The notes under the pieces are model-generated. The model worked only from the letters and a program-made list of their open reading frames with translations. It had not been told where the DNA came from and searched no databases. A DNA stretch of 64,000 nucleotides, taken from contig CAUJGJ010000434.1 of assembly GCA_963170055.1 (NCBI GenBank), positions 5,001 to 69,000 of the forward strand. Reading direction: 5' to 3'. Position numbers and translations under genes: made by a program. The first letter of the stretch is position 1. Each line of letters starts with the position of its first letter. Origin of the DNA: Halisarca cf. caerulea. Taxonomy: Eukaryota > Porifera > Demospongiae > Chondrillida > Halisarcidae. Positions 8,557-23,500 of this stretch are shown here, piece by piece.

Positions 8557-11500
8557 CCAGCATATCCAACACTACACAAATACGCCCACAGCACTTCAGA
8601 AAGGTCATGTGTGTCCACTGGGAATGTGCGTGGTGCTAGTGCCAAATATTGGTATTAGCACCAGCATATCCAACACTACACAAATACGCCCACAGCACTT
8701 CAGAAACGTCATGTGTGTCCACTGGGAATGTGCGTGGTGCTAGTTCCAAATATTGGTATTAGCACCAGCATATCCAACACTACACAAATACGCCCACAGC
8801 ACTTCAGTAAGGTCATGTGTGTCCACTGGGAATGTGCGTGGTGCTAGTGCCAAATATTGGTATTAGCACCAGCATATCCAACACTACACAAATACGCCCA
8901 CAGCACTTCAGAAAGGTCATGTGTGTCCACTGGGAATGTGCGTGGTGCTAGTGCCAAATATTGGTATTAGCATCACCATATCCAACACTACACAAATACG
9001 CCCACAGCACTTCAGAAAGGTCATGTGTGTCCACTGGGAATGTGCGTGGTGCTAGTGCCAAATATTGGTATTAGCATCAGCACATCCAACACTACACAAA
9101 TACGCCCACAAAACTTCAGAAAGGTCATGTGTGTCCACTGGGAATGTGCGTGGTGCTAGTGCCAAATATTGGTATTAGCACCAGCATATCCAACACTACA
9201 CAAATACGCCCACAAAACTTCAGAAAGGTCATGTGTGTCCACTGGGAATGTGCGTGGTGCTAGTGCCAAATATTGGTATTAGCACCAGCATATCCAACAC
9301 TACACAAATACGCCCACAGCACTTCAGAAACGTCATGTGTGTCCTCTGGGAATGTGCGTGGTGCTAGTTCCAAATATTGGTATTAGCACCAGCATATCCA
9401 ACACTACACAAATACGCCCACAGCACTTCAGAAACGTCATGTGTGTCCACTGGGAATGTGCGTGGTGCTAGTGCCAAATATTGGTATTAGCATCACCATA
9501 TCCAACACTACAAAAACACGCCAACAGCACTTCAGAAACTTCATGTGTGTCCACTGGGAATGTGCGTGGTGCTAGTGCCAAATATTGGTATTAGCACCAG
9601 CATATCCAACACTACACAAATACCCCCACAGCACTTCAGAAACTTCATGTGTACCCACTGGGAATGTGCGAGGTGCTAGTGCCAAATATTGGTATTAGCA
9701 CCAGCATATCCAACACTACACAAATACGCCCACAGCACTTCAGAAAGGTCATGTGTGTCCACTGGGAATGTGCGTGGTGCTAGTGCCAAATATTGGTATT
9801 AGCACCAGCATATCCAACACTACACAAATACGCCCACAGCACTTCAGAAAGGTCATGTGTGTCCACTGGGAATGTGCGTGGTGCTAGTGCCAAATATTGG
9901 TATTAGCATCACCATATCCAACACTACACAAATACGCCCACAGCACTTCAGAAAGGTCATGTGTGTCCACTGGGAATGTGCGTGGTGCTAGTGCCAAATA
10001 TTGGTATTAGCACCAGCACATCCAACACTACACAAATACGCCCACAAAACTTCAGAAAGGTCATGTGTGTCCAATGGGAATGTGCGTGGTGCTAGTGCCA
10101 AATATTGGTATTAGCACCAGCATATCCAACACTACACAAATACGCCCACAGCACTTCAGAAACGTCATGTGTGTCCTCTGGGAATGTGCGTGGTGCTAGT
10201 TCCAAATATTGGTATTAGCACCAGCATATCCAACACTACACAAATACGCCCACAGCACTTCAGAAACGTCATGTGTGTCCACTGGGAATGTGCGTGGTGC
10301 TAGTGCCAAATATTGGTATTAGCATCACCATATCCAACACTACAAAAACACGCCAACAGCACTTCAGAAACTTCATGTGTGTTCACTGGGAATGTGCGTG
10401 GTGCTAGTGCCAAATATTGGTATTAGCACCAGCATATCCAACACTACACAAATACGCCCACAGCACTTCAGAAACTTCATGTGTGTCCACTGGGAATGTG
10501 CGTGGTGCTAGTGCCAAATATTGGTATTAGCACCAGCATATCCAACACTACACAAATACGCCCACAGCACTTCAGAAACTTAATGTGTGTTCACTGGGAA
10601 TGTGCGTGGTGCTAGTGCCAAATATTGGTATTAGCACCAGCATATCCAACACTACACAAATACCCCCACAGCACTTCAGAAACTTCATGTGTACCCACTG
10701 GGAATGTGCGAGGTGCTAGTGCCAAATATTGGTATTAGCACCAGCATATCCAACACTACACAAATACGCCCACAGCACTTCAGAAACGTCATGTGTGTCC
10801 ACTGGGAATGTGCGTGGTGCTAGTGCCAAATATTGGTATTAGCACCACCATAGCCAACACTACACAAATACGCCCACAGCACTTCAGAAACTTCATGTGT
10901 TTTCACTGGGAATGTGCGTGGTGCTAGTGCCAAATATTGGTATTAGCACCAGCATATCCAACACTACACAAATACGCCCACAGCACTTCAGAAACGTCAT
11001 GTGTGTCCACTGGGAATGTGCGTGGTGCTAGTTCCAAATATTGGTATTAGCACCAGCATATCCAACACTACACAAAAACGCCCACAGCACTTCAGAAACT
11101 TCATGTGTGTTCACTGGGAATGTGCGTGGTGCTAGGACCAAATATTGGTATTAGCACCAGCATATCCAACACTACACAAATACGCCCACAGCACTTCAGT
11201 AAGGTCATGTGTGTCCACTGGGAATGTGCGTGGTGCTAGTGCCAAATATTGGTATTAGCACCAGCATATCCAACACTACACAAATACGCCCACAGCACTT
11301 CAGAAAGGTCATGTGTGTCCACTGGGAATGTGCGTGGTGCTAGTGCCAAATATTGGTATTAGCATCACCATATCCAACACTACACAAATACGCCCACAGC
11401 ACTTCAGAAAGGTCATGTGTGTTTACTGGGAATGTGCGTGGTGCTAGTGCCAAATATTGGTATTAGCACCAGCACATCCAACACTACACAAATACGCCCA

Positions 11501-14500
11501 CAAAACTTCAGAAAGGTCATGTGTGTCCACTGGGAATGTGCGTGGTGCTAGTGCCAAATATTGGTATTAGCACCAGCATATCCAACACTACACAAATACG
11601 CCCACAGCACTTCAGAAACGTCATGTGTGTCCACTGGGAATGTGCGTGGTGCTAGTTCCAAATATTGGTATTAGCACCAGCATATCCAACACTACACAAA
11701 TACGCCCACAGCACTTCAGAAACGTCATGTGTGTCCACTGGGAATGTGCGTGGTGCTAGTGCCAAATATTGGTATTAGCACCAGCATATCCAACACTACA
11801 CAAATACGCCCACAGCACTTCAGAAACTTCATGTGTGTCCACTGGGAATGTGCGTGGTGCTAGTGCCAAATATTGGTATTAGCACCAGCATATCCAACAC
11901 TACACAAATACGCCCACAGCACTTCAGAAACTTAATGTGTGTTCACTGGGAATGTGCGTGGTGCTAGTGCCAAATATTGGTATTAGCACCAGCATATCCA
12001 ACACTACACAAATACCCCCACAGCACTTCAGAAACTTCATGTGTACCCACTGGGAATGTGCGTGGTGCTAGTGCCAAATATTGGTATTAGCACCAGCATA
12101 TCCAACACTACTCAAATACGCCCACAGCACTTCAGAAACGTCATGTGTGTCCACTGGGAATGTGCGTGGTGCTAGTGCCAAATATAGGTATTAGCACCAG
12201 CATATCCAACACTACACAAATACGCCCACAGCACTTCAGAAACGTCATGTGTGTCCACTGGGAATGTGCGTGGTGCTAGTTCCAAATATTGGTATTAGCA
12301 CCAGCATATCCAACACTACACAAATACGCCCACAGCACTTCAGAAACTTCATGTGTGTTCACTGGGAATGTGCGTGGTGCTAGGACCAAATATTGGTATT
12401 AGCACCAGCATATCCAACACTACACAAATACGCCCACAGCACTTCAGAAACGTCATGTGTGTCCACTGGGAATGTGCGTGGTGCTAGTGCCAAATATTGG
12501 TATTAGCACCAGCATATCCAACACTACTCAAATACGCCCACAGCACTTCAGAAACGTCATGTGTGTCCACTGGGAATGTGCGTGGTGCTAGTGCCAAATA
12601 TTGGTATTAGCACCAGCATATCCAACACTACTCAAATACGCCCACAGCACTTCAGAAACGTCATGTGTGTCCACTGGGAATGTGCGTGGTGCTAGTGCCA
12701 AATGTTGGTATTAGCACCACCATAGCCAACACTACACAAATACGCCCACAGCACTTCAGAAACTTCATGTGTGTTCACTGGGAATGTGCGTGGTGCTAGT
12801 GCCAAATATTGGTATTAGCACCAGCATATCCAACACTACACAAATACGCCCACAGCACTTCAGAAAGGTCATGTGTGTCCACTGGGAATGTGCGTGGTGC
12901 TAGTGCCAAATATTGGTATTAGCACCAGCATATCCAACACTACACAAAAACGCCCACAGCACTTCAGAAACTTCATGTGTGTTCACTGGGAATGTGCGTG
13001 GTGCTAGGACCAAATATTGGTATTAGCACCAGCATATCCAACACTACACAAATACGCCCACAGCACTTCAGTAAGGTCATGTGTGTCCACTGGGAATGTG
13101 CGTGGTGCTAGTGCCAAATATTGGTATTAGCACCAGCATATCCAACACTACACAAATACGCCCACAGCACTTCAGAAAGGTCATGTGTGTCCACTGGGAA
13201 TGTGCGTGGTGCTAGTGCCAAATATTGGTATTAGCATCACCATATCCAACACTACACAAATACGCCCACAGCACTTCAGTAAGGTCATGTGTGTCCAATG
13301 GGAATGTGCGTGGTGCTAGTGCCAAATATTGGTATTAGCACCAGCACATCCAACACTACACAAATACGCCCACAAAACTTCAGAAAGGTCATGTGTGTCC
13401 ACTGGGAATGTGCGTGGTGCTAGTGCCAAATATTGGTATTAGCACCAGCATATCCAACACTACACAAATACGCCCACAGCACTTCAGAAACGTCATGTGT
13501 GTCCACTGGGAATGTGCGTGGTGCTAGTTCCAAATATTGGTATTAGCACCAGCATATCCAACACTACACAAATACGCCCACAGCACTTCAGAAACGTCAT
13601 GTGTGTCCACTGGGAATGTGCGTGGTGCTAGTGCCAAATATTGGTATTAGCACCAGCATATCCAACACTACACAAATACGCCCACAGCACTTCAGAAACT
13701 TCATGTGTGTCCACTGGGAATGTGCGTGGTGCTAGTGCCAAATATTGGTATTAGCACCAGCATATCCAACACTACACAAATACGCCCACAGCACTTCAGA
13801 AACTTTATGTGTGTTCACTGGGAATGTGCGTGGTGCTAGTGCCAAATATTGGTATTAGCACCAGCATATCCAACACTACACAAATACCCCCACAGCACTT
13901 CAGAAACTTCATGTGTACCCACTGGGAATGTGCGTGGTGCTAGTGCCAAATATTGGTATTAGCACCAGCATATCCAACACTACTCAAATACGCCCACAGC
14001 ACTTCAGAAACGTCATGTGTGTCCACTGGGAATGTGCGTGGTGCTAGTGCCAAATATAGGTATTAGCACCAGCATATCCAACACTACACAAATACGCCCA
14101 CAGCACTTCAGAAACTTCATGTGTACCCACTGGGAATGTGCGTGGTGCTAGTGCCAAATATTGGTATTAGCACCAGCATATCCAACACTACACAAATACG
14201 CCCACAGCACTTCAGAAACGTCATGTGTGTCCACTGGGAATGTGCGTGGTGCTAGTGCCAAATATAGGTATTAGCACCAGCATATCCAACACTACACAAA
14301 TACGCCCACAGCACTTCAGAAACTTCATGTGTGTTCACTGGGAATGTGCGTGGTGCTAGTGCCAAATATTGGTATTAGCACCAGCATATCCAACACTACA
14401 CAAATACGCCCACAGCACTTCAGAAACGTCATGTGTGTCCACTGGGAATGTGCGTGGGGCTAGTTCCAAATATTGGTATTAGCACCATCATATCCAACAC

Positions 14501-17500
14501 TACACAAATACGCCCACAGCACTTCCGAAAGGTCATGTGTGTCCACTGGGAATGTGTGTGGTGCTAGTGCCAAATATTGGTATTAGCACCAGCATATCCA
14601 ACACTACACAAATACCCCCACAGCACTTCAGCAACTTCATGTGTGCCCACTGGGAATGTGCGTGGTGCTAGTGCCAAATATTGGTATTAGCACCAGCATA
14701 TCCAACACTACACAAATACGCCCACAGCACTTCAGAAACTTCATGTGTGTCCACTGGGAATGTGCGTGGTGCTAGTGCCAAATATTGGTATTAGCACCAG
14801 CATATCCAACACTACACAAATACGCCCACAGCACTTCAGAAACTTCATGTGTGTTCACTGGGAATGTGCGTGGTGCTAGTGCCAAATATTGGTATTAGCA
14901 CCAGCATATCCAACACTACACAAATACGCCCACAGCACTTCAGAAACTTCATGTGTACCCACTGGGAATGTGCGTGGTGCTAGTGCCAAATATTGGTATT
15001 AGCACCAGCATATCCAACACTACACAAATACGCCCACAGCACTTCAGAAACGTCATGTGTGTCCACTGGGAATGTGCGTGGTGCTAGTGCCAAATATAGG
15101 TATTAGCACCAGCATATCCAACACTACACAAATACGCCCACAGCACTTCAGAAACTTCATGTGTGTTCACTGGGAATGTGCGTGGTGCTAGTGCCAAATA
15201 TTGGTATTAGCACCAGCATATCCAACACTACACAAATACGCCCACAGCACTTCAGAAACGTCATGTGTGTCCACTGGGAATGTGCGTGGGGCTAGTTCCA
15301 AATATTGGTATTAGCACCATCATATCCAACACTACACAAATACGCCCACAGCACTTCAGAAACTTCATGTGTGTTCACTGGGAATGTGCGTGGTGCTAGT
15401 GCCAAATATTGGTATTAGCACCAGCATATCCAACACTACACAAATACGCCCACAGCACTTCAGAAACGTCATGTGTGTCCACTGGGAATGTGCGTGGTGC
15501 TAGTTCCAAATATTGGTATTAGCACCAGCATATCCAACACTACACAAATACGCCCACAGCACTTCAGTAAGGTCATGTGTGTCCACTGGGAATGTGCGTG
15601 GTGCTAGTGCCAAATATTGGTATTAGCACCAGCATATCCAACACTACACAAATACGCCCACAGCACTTCAGAAACGTCATGTGTGTCCACTGGGAATGTG
15701 CGTGGTGCTAGTGCCAAATATTGGTATTAGCATCACCATATCCAACACTACAAAAATACGCCAACAGCACTTCAGAAACTTCATGTGTGTTCACTGGGAA
15801 TGTGCGAGGTGATAATGCCAAATATTGGTATTAGCACCAGCATATCCAACACTACTCAAATACGCCCACAGCACTTCAGAAACTTCATGTGTGTCCACTG
15901 GGAATGTGCGTGGTGCTAGTGCCAAATATTGGTATTAGCACCAGCATATCCAACACTACACAAATACGCCCACAGCACTTCAGAAACTTCATGTGTGTTC
16001 ACTGGGAATGTGAGTTGTGCTAGTGCCAAATATTGGTATTAGCACCAGCATATCCAACACTACACAAATACCCCCACAGCACTTCAGCAACTTCATGTGT
16101 GCCCACTGGGAATGTGCGTGGTGCTAGTGCCAAATATTGGTATTAGCACCAGCATATCCAACACTACACAAATACGCCCACAGCACTTCAGAAACTTCAT
16201 GTGTACCCACTGGGAATGTGCGTGGTGCTAGTGCAAAATATTGGTATTAGCACCAGCATATCCAACACTACACAAATACGCCCACAACATTTCAGAAACG
16301 TCATGTGTGTCCACTGGGAATGTGCGTGGTGCTAGTGCCAAATATTGGTATTAGCACCACCATAGCCAACACTACACAAATACGCCCACAGCACTTCAGA
16401 AACTTCATGTGTGCCCACTGGGAATGTGCGTGGTTCTAGTGCCAAATATTGGTATTAGCACCAGCATATCCAATACTACACAAATACTTCCACAGCACTT
16501 CAGAAACGTCATGTGTGTCCACTGGGAATGTGCGTGGTGCTAGTTCCAAATAATGGTATTAGCACCAGCATATCCAACACTACACAAATACGCCCACAGC
16601 ACTTCAGAAACTTCATGTGTGTTCACTGGGAATGTGCGTGGTGCTAGTGCCAAATATTGGTATTAGCACCAGCATATCCAACACTACACAAATACGCCCA
16701 CAGCACTTCAGAAACGTCATGTGTGTCCACTGGGAATGTGCGTGGTGCTAGTGCCAAATATTGGTATTAGCACCAGCATATCCAACACTACACAAATACG
16801 CCCACAGCACTTCAGTAAGGTCATGTGTGTTCACTGGGAATGTGCGTGGTGCTAGTGCCAAATATTGGTATTAGCACCAGCATATCCAACACTACACAAA
16901 TACGCCCACAGCACTTCAGAAACGTCATGTGTGTCCACTGGGAATGTGCGTGGTGCTAGTGCCAAATATTGGTATTAGCATCACCATATCCAACACTACA
17001 AAAATACGCCAACAGCACTTCAGAAACTTCATGTGTGTTCACTGGGAATGTGCGTGGTGATAATGCCAAATATTGGTATTAGCACCAGCATATCCAACAC
17101 TACACAAATACGCCCACAGCACTTCAGAAACTTCATGTGTGTCCACTGGGAATGTGCGTGGTGCTAGTGCAAAATATTGGTATTAGCACCAGCATATCCA
17201 ACACTACACAAATACGCCCACAGCACTTCAGAAACTTCATGTGTGTCCACTGGGAATGTGCGTGGTGCTAGTGCAAAATATTGGTATTAGCACCAGCATA
17301 TCCAACACTACACAAATACGCCCACAGCACTTCAGAAACTTCATGTGTGTTCACTGGGAATGTGAGTGGTGTTAGTGCCAAATATTGGTATTAGCACCAG
17401 CATATCCAACACTACACAAATGCCCCCACAGCACTTCAGCAACTTCATGTGTGCCCACTGGGAATGTGCGTGGTGCTAGTGCCAAATATTGGTATTAGCA

Positions 17501-20500
17501 CCAGCATATCCAACACTACACAAATACGCCCACAGCACTTCAGAAACTTCATGTGTGTCCACCGGGAATGTGCGTGGTGCTAGTGCCAAATATTGGTATT
17601 AGCACCACCATGTCCAACACTACAAAAATACGCCCACAGCACTTCAGAAACTTCATGTGTGTTCACTGGGAATGTGCGTTGTGCTAGTGCCAAATATTGG
17701 TATTAGCACCAGCATATCCAAAACTACACAAATACGCCCACAGCACTTCAGCAACTTCATGTGTGCCCACTGGGAATGTGCGTGGTGCTAGTGCCAAATA
17801 TTGGTATTAGCACCAGCATATCCAACACTACACAAATACCCCCACAGCACTTCAGAAACTTCATGTGTGCCCACTGGGAATGTGCGTGGTGCTAGTGCCA
17901 AATATTGGTATTAGCACCAGCATATCCAACACTACACAAATACGCCCACAGCACTTCAGAAACTTCATGTGTACCCACTGGGAATGTGCGTGGTGCTAGT
18001 GCCAAATATTGGTATTAGCACCAGCATATCCAACACTACACAAATACGCCCACAACACTTCAGAAACGTCATGTGTGTCCACTGGGAATGTGCGTGGTGC
18101 TAGTGCCAAATATTGGTATTAGCACCACCATAGCCAACACTACACAAATACGCCCACAGCACTTCAGAAACTTCATGTGTGTTCACTGGGAATGTGCGTG
18201 GTGCTAGTGCCAAATATTGGTATTAGCACCAGCATATCCAACACTACACAAATACTTCCACAGCACTTCAGAAACGTCATGTGTGTCCACTGGGAATGTG
18301 CGTGGTGCTAGTTCCAAATATTGGTATTAGCATCAGCATATCCAACACTACACAAATACGCCCACAGCACTTCAGAAACTTCATGTGTGTTCACTGGGAA
18401 TGTGCGTGGTGCTAGTGCCAAATATTGGTATTAGCACCAGCATATCCAACACTACACAAATACGCCCACAGCACTTCAGAAACGTCATGTGTGTCCACTG
18501 GGAATGTGCGTGATGCTAGTTCCAAATATTGGTATTAGCACCAGCATATCCAACACTACACAAATACGCCCACAGCACTTCAGTAAGGTCATGTGTGTTC
18601 ACTGGGAATGTGCGTGGTGCTAGTGCCAAATATTGGTATTAGCACCAGCATATCCAACACTACACAAATACGCCCACAGCACTTCAGAAACGTCATGTGT
18701 GTCCACTGGGAATGTGCGTGGTGCTAGTGCCAAATATTGGTATTAGCATCACCATATCCAACACTACAAAAATACGCCAACAGCACTTCAGAAACTTCAT
18801 GTGTGTTCACTGGGAATGTGCGTGGTGATAATGCCAAATATTGGTATTAGCACCAGCATATCCAACACTACACAAATACGCCCACAGCACTTCAGAAACT
18901 TCATGTGTGTCCACTGGGAATGTGCGTGGTGCTAGTGCCAAATATTGGTATTAGCACCAGCATATCCAACACTACACAAATACGCCTACAGCACTTCAGA
19001 AACTTCATGTGTGTTCACTGGGAATGTGAGTGGTGTTAGTGCCAAATATTGGTATTAGCACCAGCATATCCAACACTACACAAATACCCCCACAGCACTT
19101 CAGCAACTTCATGTGTGCCCACTGGGAATGTGCGTGGTGCTAGTGCCAAATATTGGTATTAGCACCAGCATATCCAACACTACACAAATACGCCCACAGC
19201 ACTTCAGAAACTTCATGTGTGTCCACCGGGAATGTGCGTGGTGCTAGTGCCAAATATTGGTATTAGCACCACCATGTCCAACACTACAAAAATACGCCCA
19301 CAGCACTTCAGAAACTTCATGTGTGTTCACTGGGAATGTGCGTGGTGCTAGTGCCAAATATTGGTATTAGCACCAGCATATCCAAAACTACACAAATACG
19401 CCCACAGCACTTCAGCAACTTCATGTGTGCCCACTGGGAATGTGCGTGGTGCTAGTGCCAAATATTGGTATTAGCACCAGCATATCCAACACTACACAAA
19501 TACCCCCACAGCACTTCAGAAACTTCATGTGTGCCCACTGGGAATGTGCGTGGTGCTAGTGCCAAATATTGGTATTAGCACCAGCATATCCAACACTACA
19601 CAAATACGCCCACAGCACTTCAGAAACTTCATGTGTACCCACTTGGAATGTGCGTGGTGCTAGTGCCAAATATTGGTATTAGCACCAGCATATCCAACAC
19701 TACACAAATACGCCCACAACACTTCAGAAACGTCATGTGTGTCCACTGGGAATGTGCGTGGTGCTAGTGCCAAATATTGGTATTAGCACCACCATAGCCA
19801 ACACTACACAAATACGCCCACAGCACTTCAGAAACTTCATGTGTGTTCACTGGGAATGTGCGTGGTGCTAGTGCCAAATATTGGTATTAGCACCAGTATA
19901 TCCAACACTACACAAATACTTCCACAGCACTTCAGAAACGTCATGTGTGTCCACTGGGAATGTGCGTGGTGCTAGTTCCAAATATTGGTATTAGCACCAG
20001 CATATCCAACACTACACAAATACGCCCACAGCACTTCAGAAACTTCATGTGTGTTCACTGGGAATGTGCGTGGTGCTAGTGCCAAATATTGGTATTAGCA
20101 CCAGCATATCCAACACTACACAAATACGCCCACAGCACTTCAGAAACGTCATGTGTGTCCACTGGGAATGTGCGTGATGCTAGTTCCAAATATTGGTATT
20201 AGCACCAGCATATCCAACACTACACAAATACGCCCACAGCACTTCAGTAAGGTCATGTGTGTTCACTGGGAATGTGCGTGGTGCTAGTGCCAAATATTGG
20301 TATTAGCACCAGCATATCCAACACTACACAAATACGCCCACAGCACTTCAGAAACGTCATGTGTGTCCACTGGGAATGTGCGTGGTGCTAGTGCCAAATA
20401 TTGGTATTAGCATCACCATATCCAACACTACAAAAGTACGCCAACAGCACTTCAGAAACTTCATGTGTGTTCACTGGGAATGTGCGTGGTGATAATGCCA

Positions 20501-23500
20501 AATATTGGTATTAGCACCAGCATATCCAACACTACACAAATACGCCCACAGCACTTCAGAAACTTCATGTGTGTCCACTGGGAATGTGCGTGGTGCTAGT
20601 GCCAAATATTGGTATTAGCACCAGCATATCCAACACTACACAAATACGCCCACAGCACTTCAGCAACTTCATGTGTGCCCACTGGGAATGTGCGTGGTGC
20701 TAGTGCCAAATATTGGTATTAGCACCAGCATATCCAACACTACACAAATACGCCCACAGCACTTCAGAAAGGTCATGTGTGTCCACTGGGAATGTGCGTG
20801 GTGCTAGTGCCAAATATTGGTATTAGCACCACCATAGCCAACACTACACAAATACGCCCACAGCACTTCAGAAACTTCATGTGTGTTCACTGGGAATGTG
20901 CGTGGTGCTATTGCCAAATATTGGTATTAGCACCAGCATATCCAACACTACACAAATTCTTCCACAGAACTTCAGAAACGTCATGTGTGTCCACTGGGAA
21001 TGTGCGTGGTGCTAGTTCCAAATATTGGTATTAGCACCAGCATATCCAACACTACACAAATACGCCCACAGCACTTCAGAAACTTCATGTGTGTTCACTA
21101 TGAATGTGCGTGGTGCTAGTGCCAAATATTGGTATTAGCACCAGCATATCCAACACTACACAAATACGCCCACAGCACTTCAGAAACGTCATGTGTGTCC
21201 ACTGGGAATGTGCGTGGTGCTAGTTCCAAATATTGGTATTAGCACCAGCATATCCAACACTACACAAATACGCCCACAGCACTTCAGTAAGGTCATGTGT
21301 GTTCACTGGGAATGTGCGTGGTGCTAGTGCCAAATATTGGTATTAGCACCAGCATATCCAACACTACACAAATACGCCCACAGCACTTCAGAAACGTCAT
21401 GTGTGTCCACTGGGAATGTGCGTGGTGCTAGTGCCAAATATTGGTATTAGTATCACCATATCCAACACTACAAAAATACGCCAACAGCACTTCAGAAACT
21501 TCATGTGTGTTCACTGGGAATGTGCGTGGTGATAATGCCAAATATTGGTATTAGCACCAGCATATCCAACACTACACAAATACGCCCACAGCACTTCAGA
21601 AACTTCATGTGTGTCCACTGGGAATGTGCGTGGTGCTAGTGCCAAATATTGGTATTAGCACCAGCATATCCAACACTACACAAATACGCCCACAGCACTT
21701 CAGAAACTTCATGTGTGTTCACTGGGAATGTGAGTGGTGTTAGTGCCAAATATTGGTATTAGCACCAGCATATCCAACACTACACAAATACCCCCACAGC
21801 ACTTCAGCAACTTCATGTGTGCCCACTGGGAATGTGCGTGGTGCTAGTGCCCAATATTGGTATTAGCACCACCATGTCCAACACTACAAAAATACGCCCA
21901 CAGCACTTCAGAAACTTCATGTGTGTTCACTGGGAATGTGCGTGGTGCTAGTGCCAAATATTGGTATTAGCACCAACATATCCAAAACTACACAAATACG
22001 CCCACAGCACTTCAGAAACTTCATGTGTGTCCACTGGGAATGTGCGTGGTGCTAGTGCCAAATATTGGTATTAGCAACACCATATCCAACACTACAAAAA
22101 CACGCCAACAGCACTTCAGAAACTTCATGTGTGTTCACTGGGAATGTGCGTGGTGCTAGTGCCAAATATTGGTATTAGCACCAGCATATCCAACACTACA
22201 CAAATACGCCCACAGCACTTCAGAAACTTCATGTGTGTCCACTGGGAATGTGCGTGGTGCTAGTGCCAAATATTGGTATTAGCACCAGCATATCCAACAC
22301 TACACAAATACGCCCACAGCACTTCAGAAACTTAATGTGTGTTCACTGGGAATGTGCGTGGTGCTAGTGCCAAACATTGGTATTAGCACCAGCATATCCA
22401 ACACTACACAAATACGCCCACAGCACTTCAGAAACTTCATGTGTACCCACTGGGAATGTGCGTGGTGCTAGTGCCAAATATTGGTATTAGCACCAGCATA
22501 TCCAACACTACACAAATACGCCCACAGCACTTCAGAAACGTCATGTGTGTCCACTGGGAATGTGCGTGGTGCTAGTGCCAAATATTGGTATTAGCACCAC
22601 CATAGCCAACACTACACAAATACGCCCACAGAACTTCAGAAACTTCATGTGTGTTCACTGGGAATGTGCGTGGTGCTAGTTCCAAATATTGGTATTAGCC
22701 CCAGCATATCCAACACTACACAAATACGCCCACAGCACTTCAGTAAGGTCATGTGTGTTCACTGGGAATGTGCGTGGTGCTAGTGCCAAATATTGGTATT
22801 AGCACCAGCATATCCAACACTACACAAATACGCCCACAGCACTTCAGAAACGTCATGTGTGTCCACTGGGAATGTGCGTGGTGCTAGTGCCAAATATTGG
22901 TATTAGCATCACCATATCCAACACTACAAAAATACGCCAACAGCACTTCAGAAACTTCATGTGTGTCCACTGGGAATGTGCGTGGTGCTAGTGCCAAATA
23001 TTGGTATTAGCACCAGCATATCCAACACTACACAAATACGCCCACAGCACTTCAGAAACTTCATGTGTGTCCACTGGGAATGTGCGTGGTGCTAGTGCCA
23101 AATATTGGTATTAGCACCAGCATATCCAACACTACACAAATACGCCCACAGCACTTCAGAAACTTAATGTGTGTTCACTGGGAATGTGCGTGGTGCTAGT
23201 GCCAAACATTGGTATTAGCACCAGCATATCCAACACTACACAAATACGCCCACAGCACTTCAGAAACTTCATGTGTACCCACTGGGAATGTGCGTGGTGC
23301 TAGTGCCAAATATTGGTATTAGCACCAGCATATCCAACACTACACAAATACGCCCACAGCACTTCAGAAACGTCATGTGTGTCCACTGGGAATGTGCGTG
23401 GTGCTAGTGCCAAATATTGGTATTAGCACCACCATAGCCAACACTACACAAATACGCCCACAGAACTTCAGAAACTTCATGTGTGTTCACTGGGAATGTG

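Noticed and set aside
8642..8652. CArG-box-like CCAAATATTGG in each monomer
   Set aside because: It has seven A/T bases between CC and GG, one more than the CC(A/T)6GG consensus, and it is explained as the loop of the hairpin.
8581..8720. AGGTCA (nuclear receptor half-site) and ACGTCA (bZIP half-site) in monomers
   Set aside because: Six-base matches are expected by chance in a 104-bp unit and simply multiply with it; no paired site with fixed short spacing was seen.
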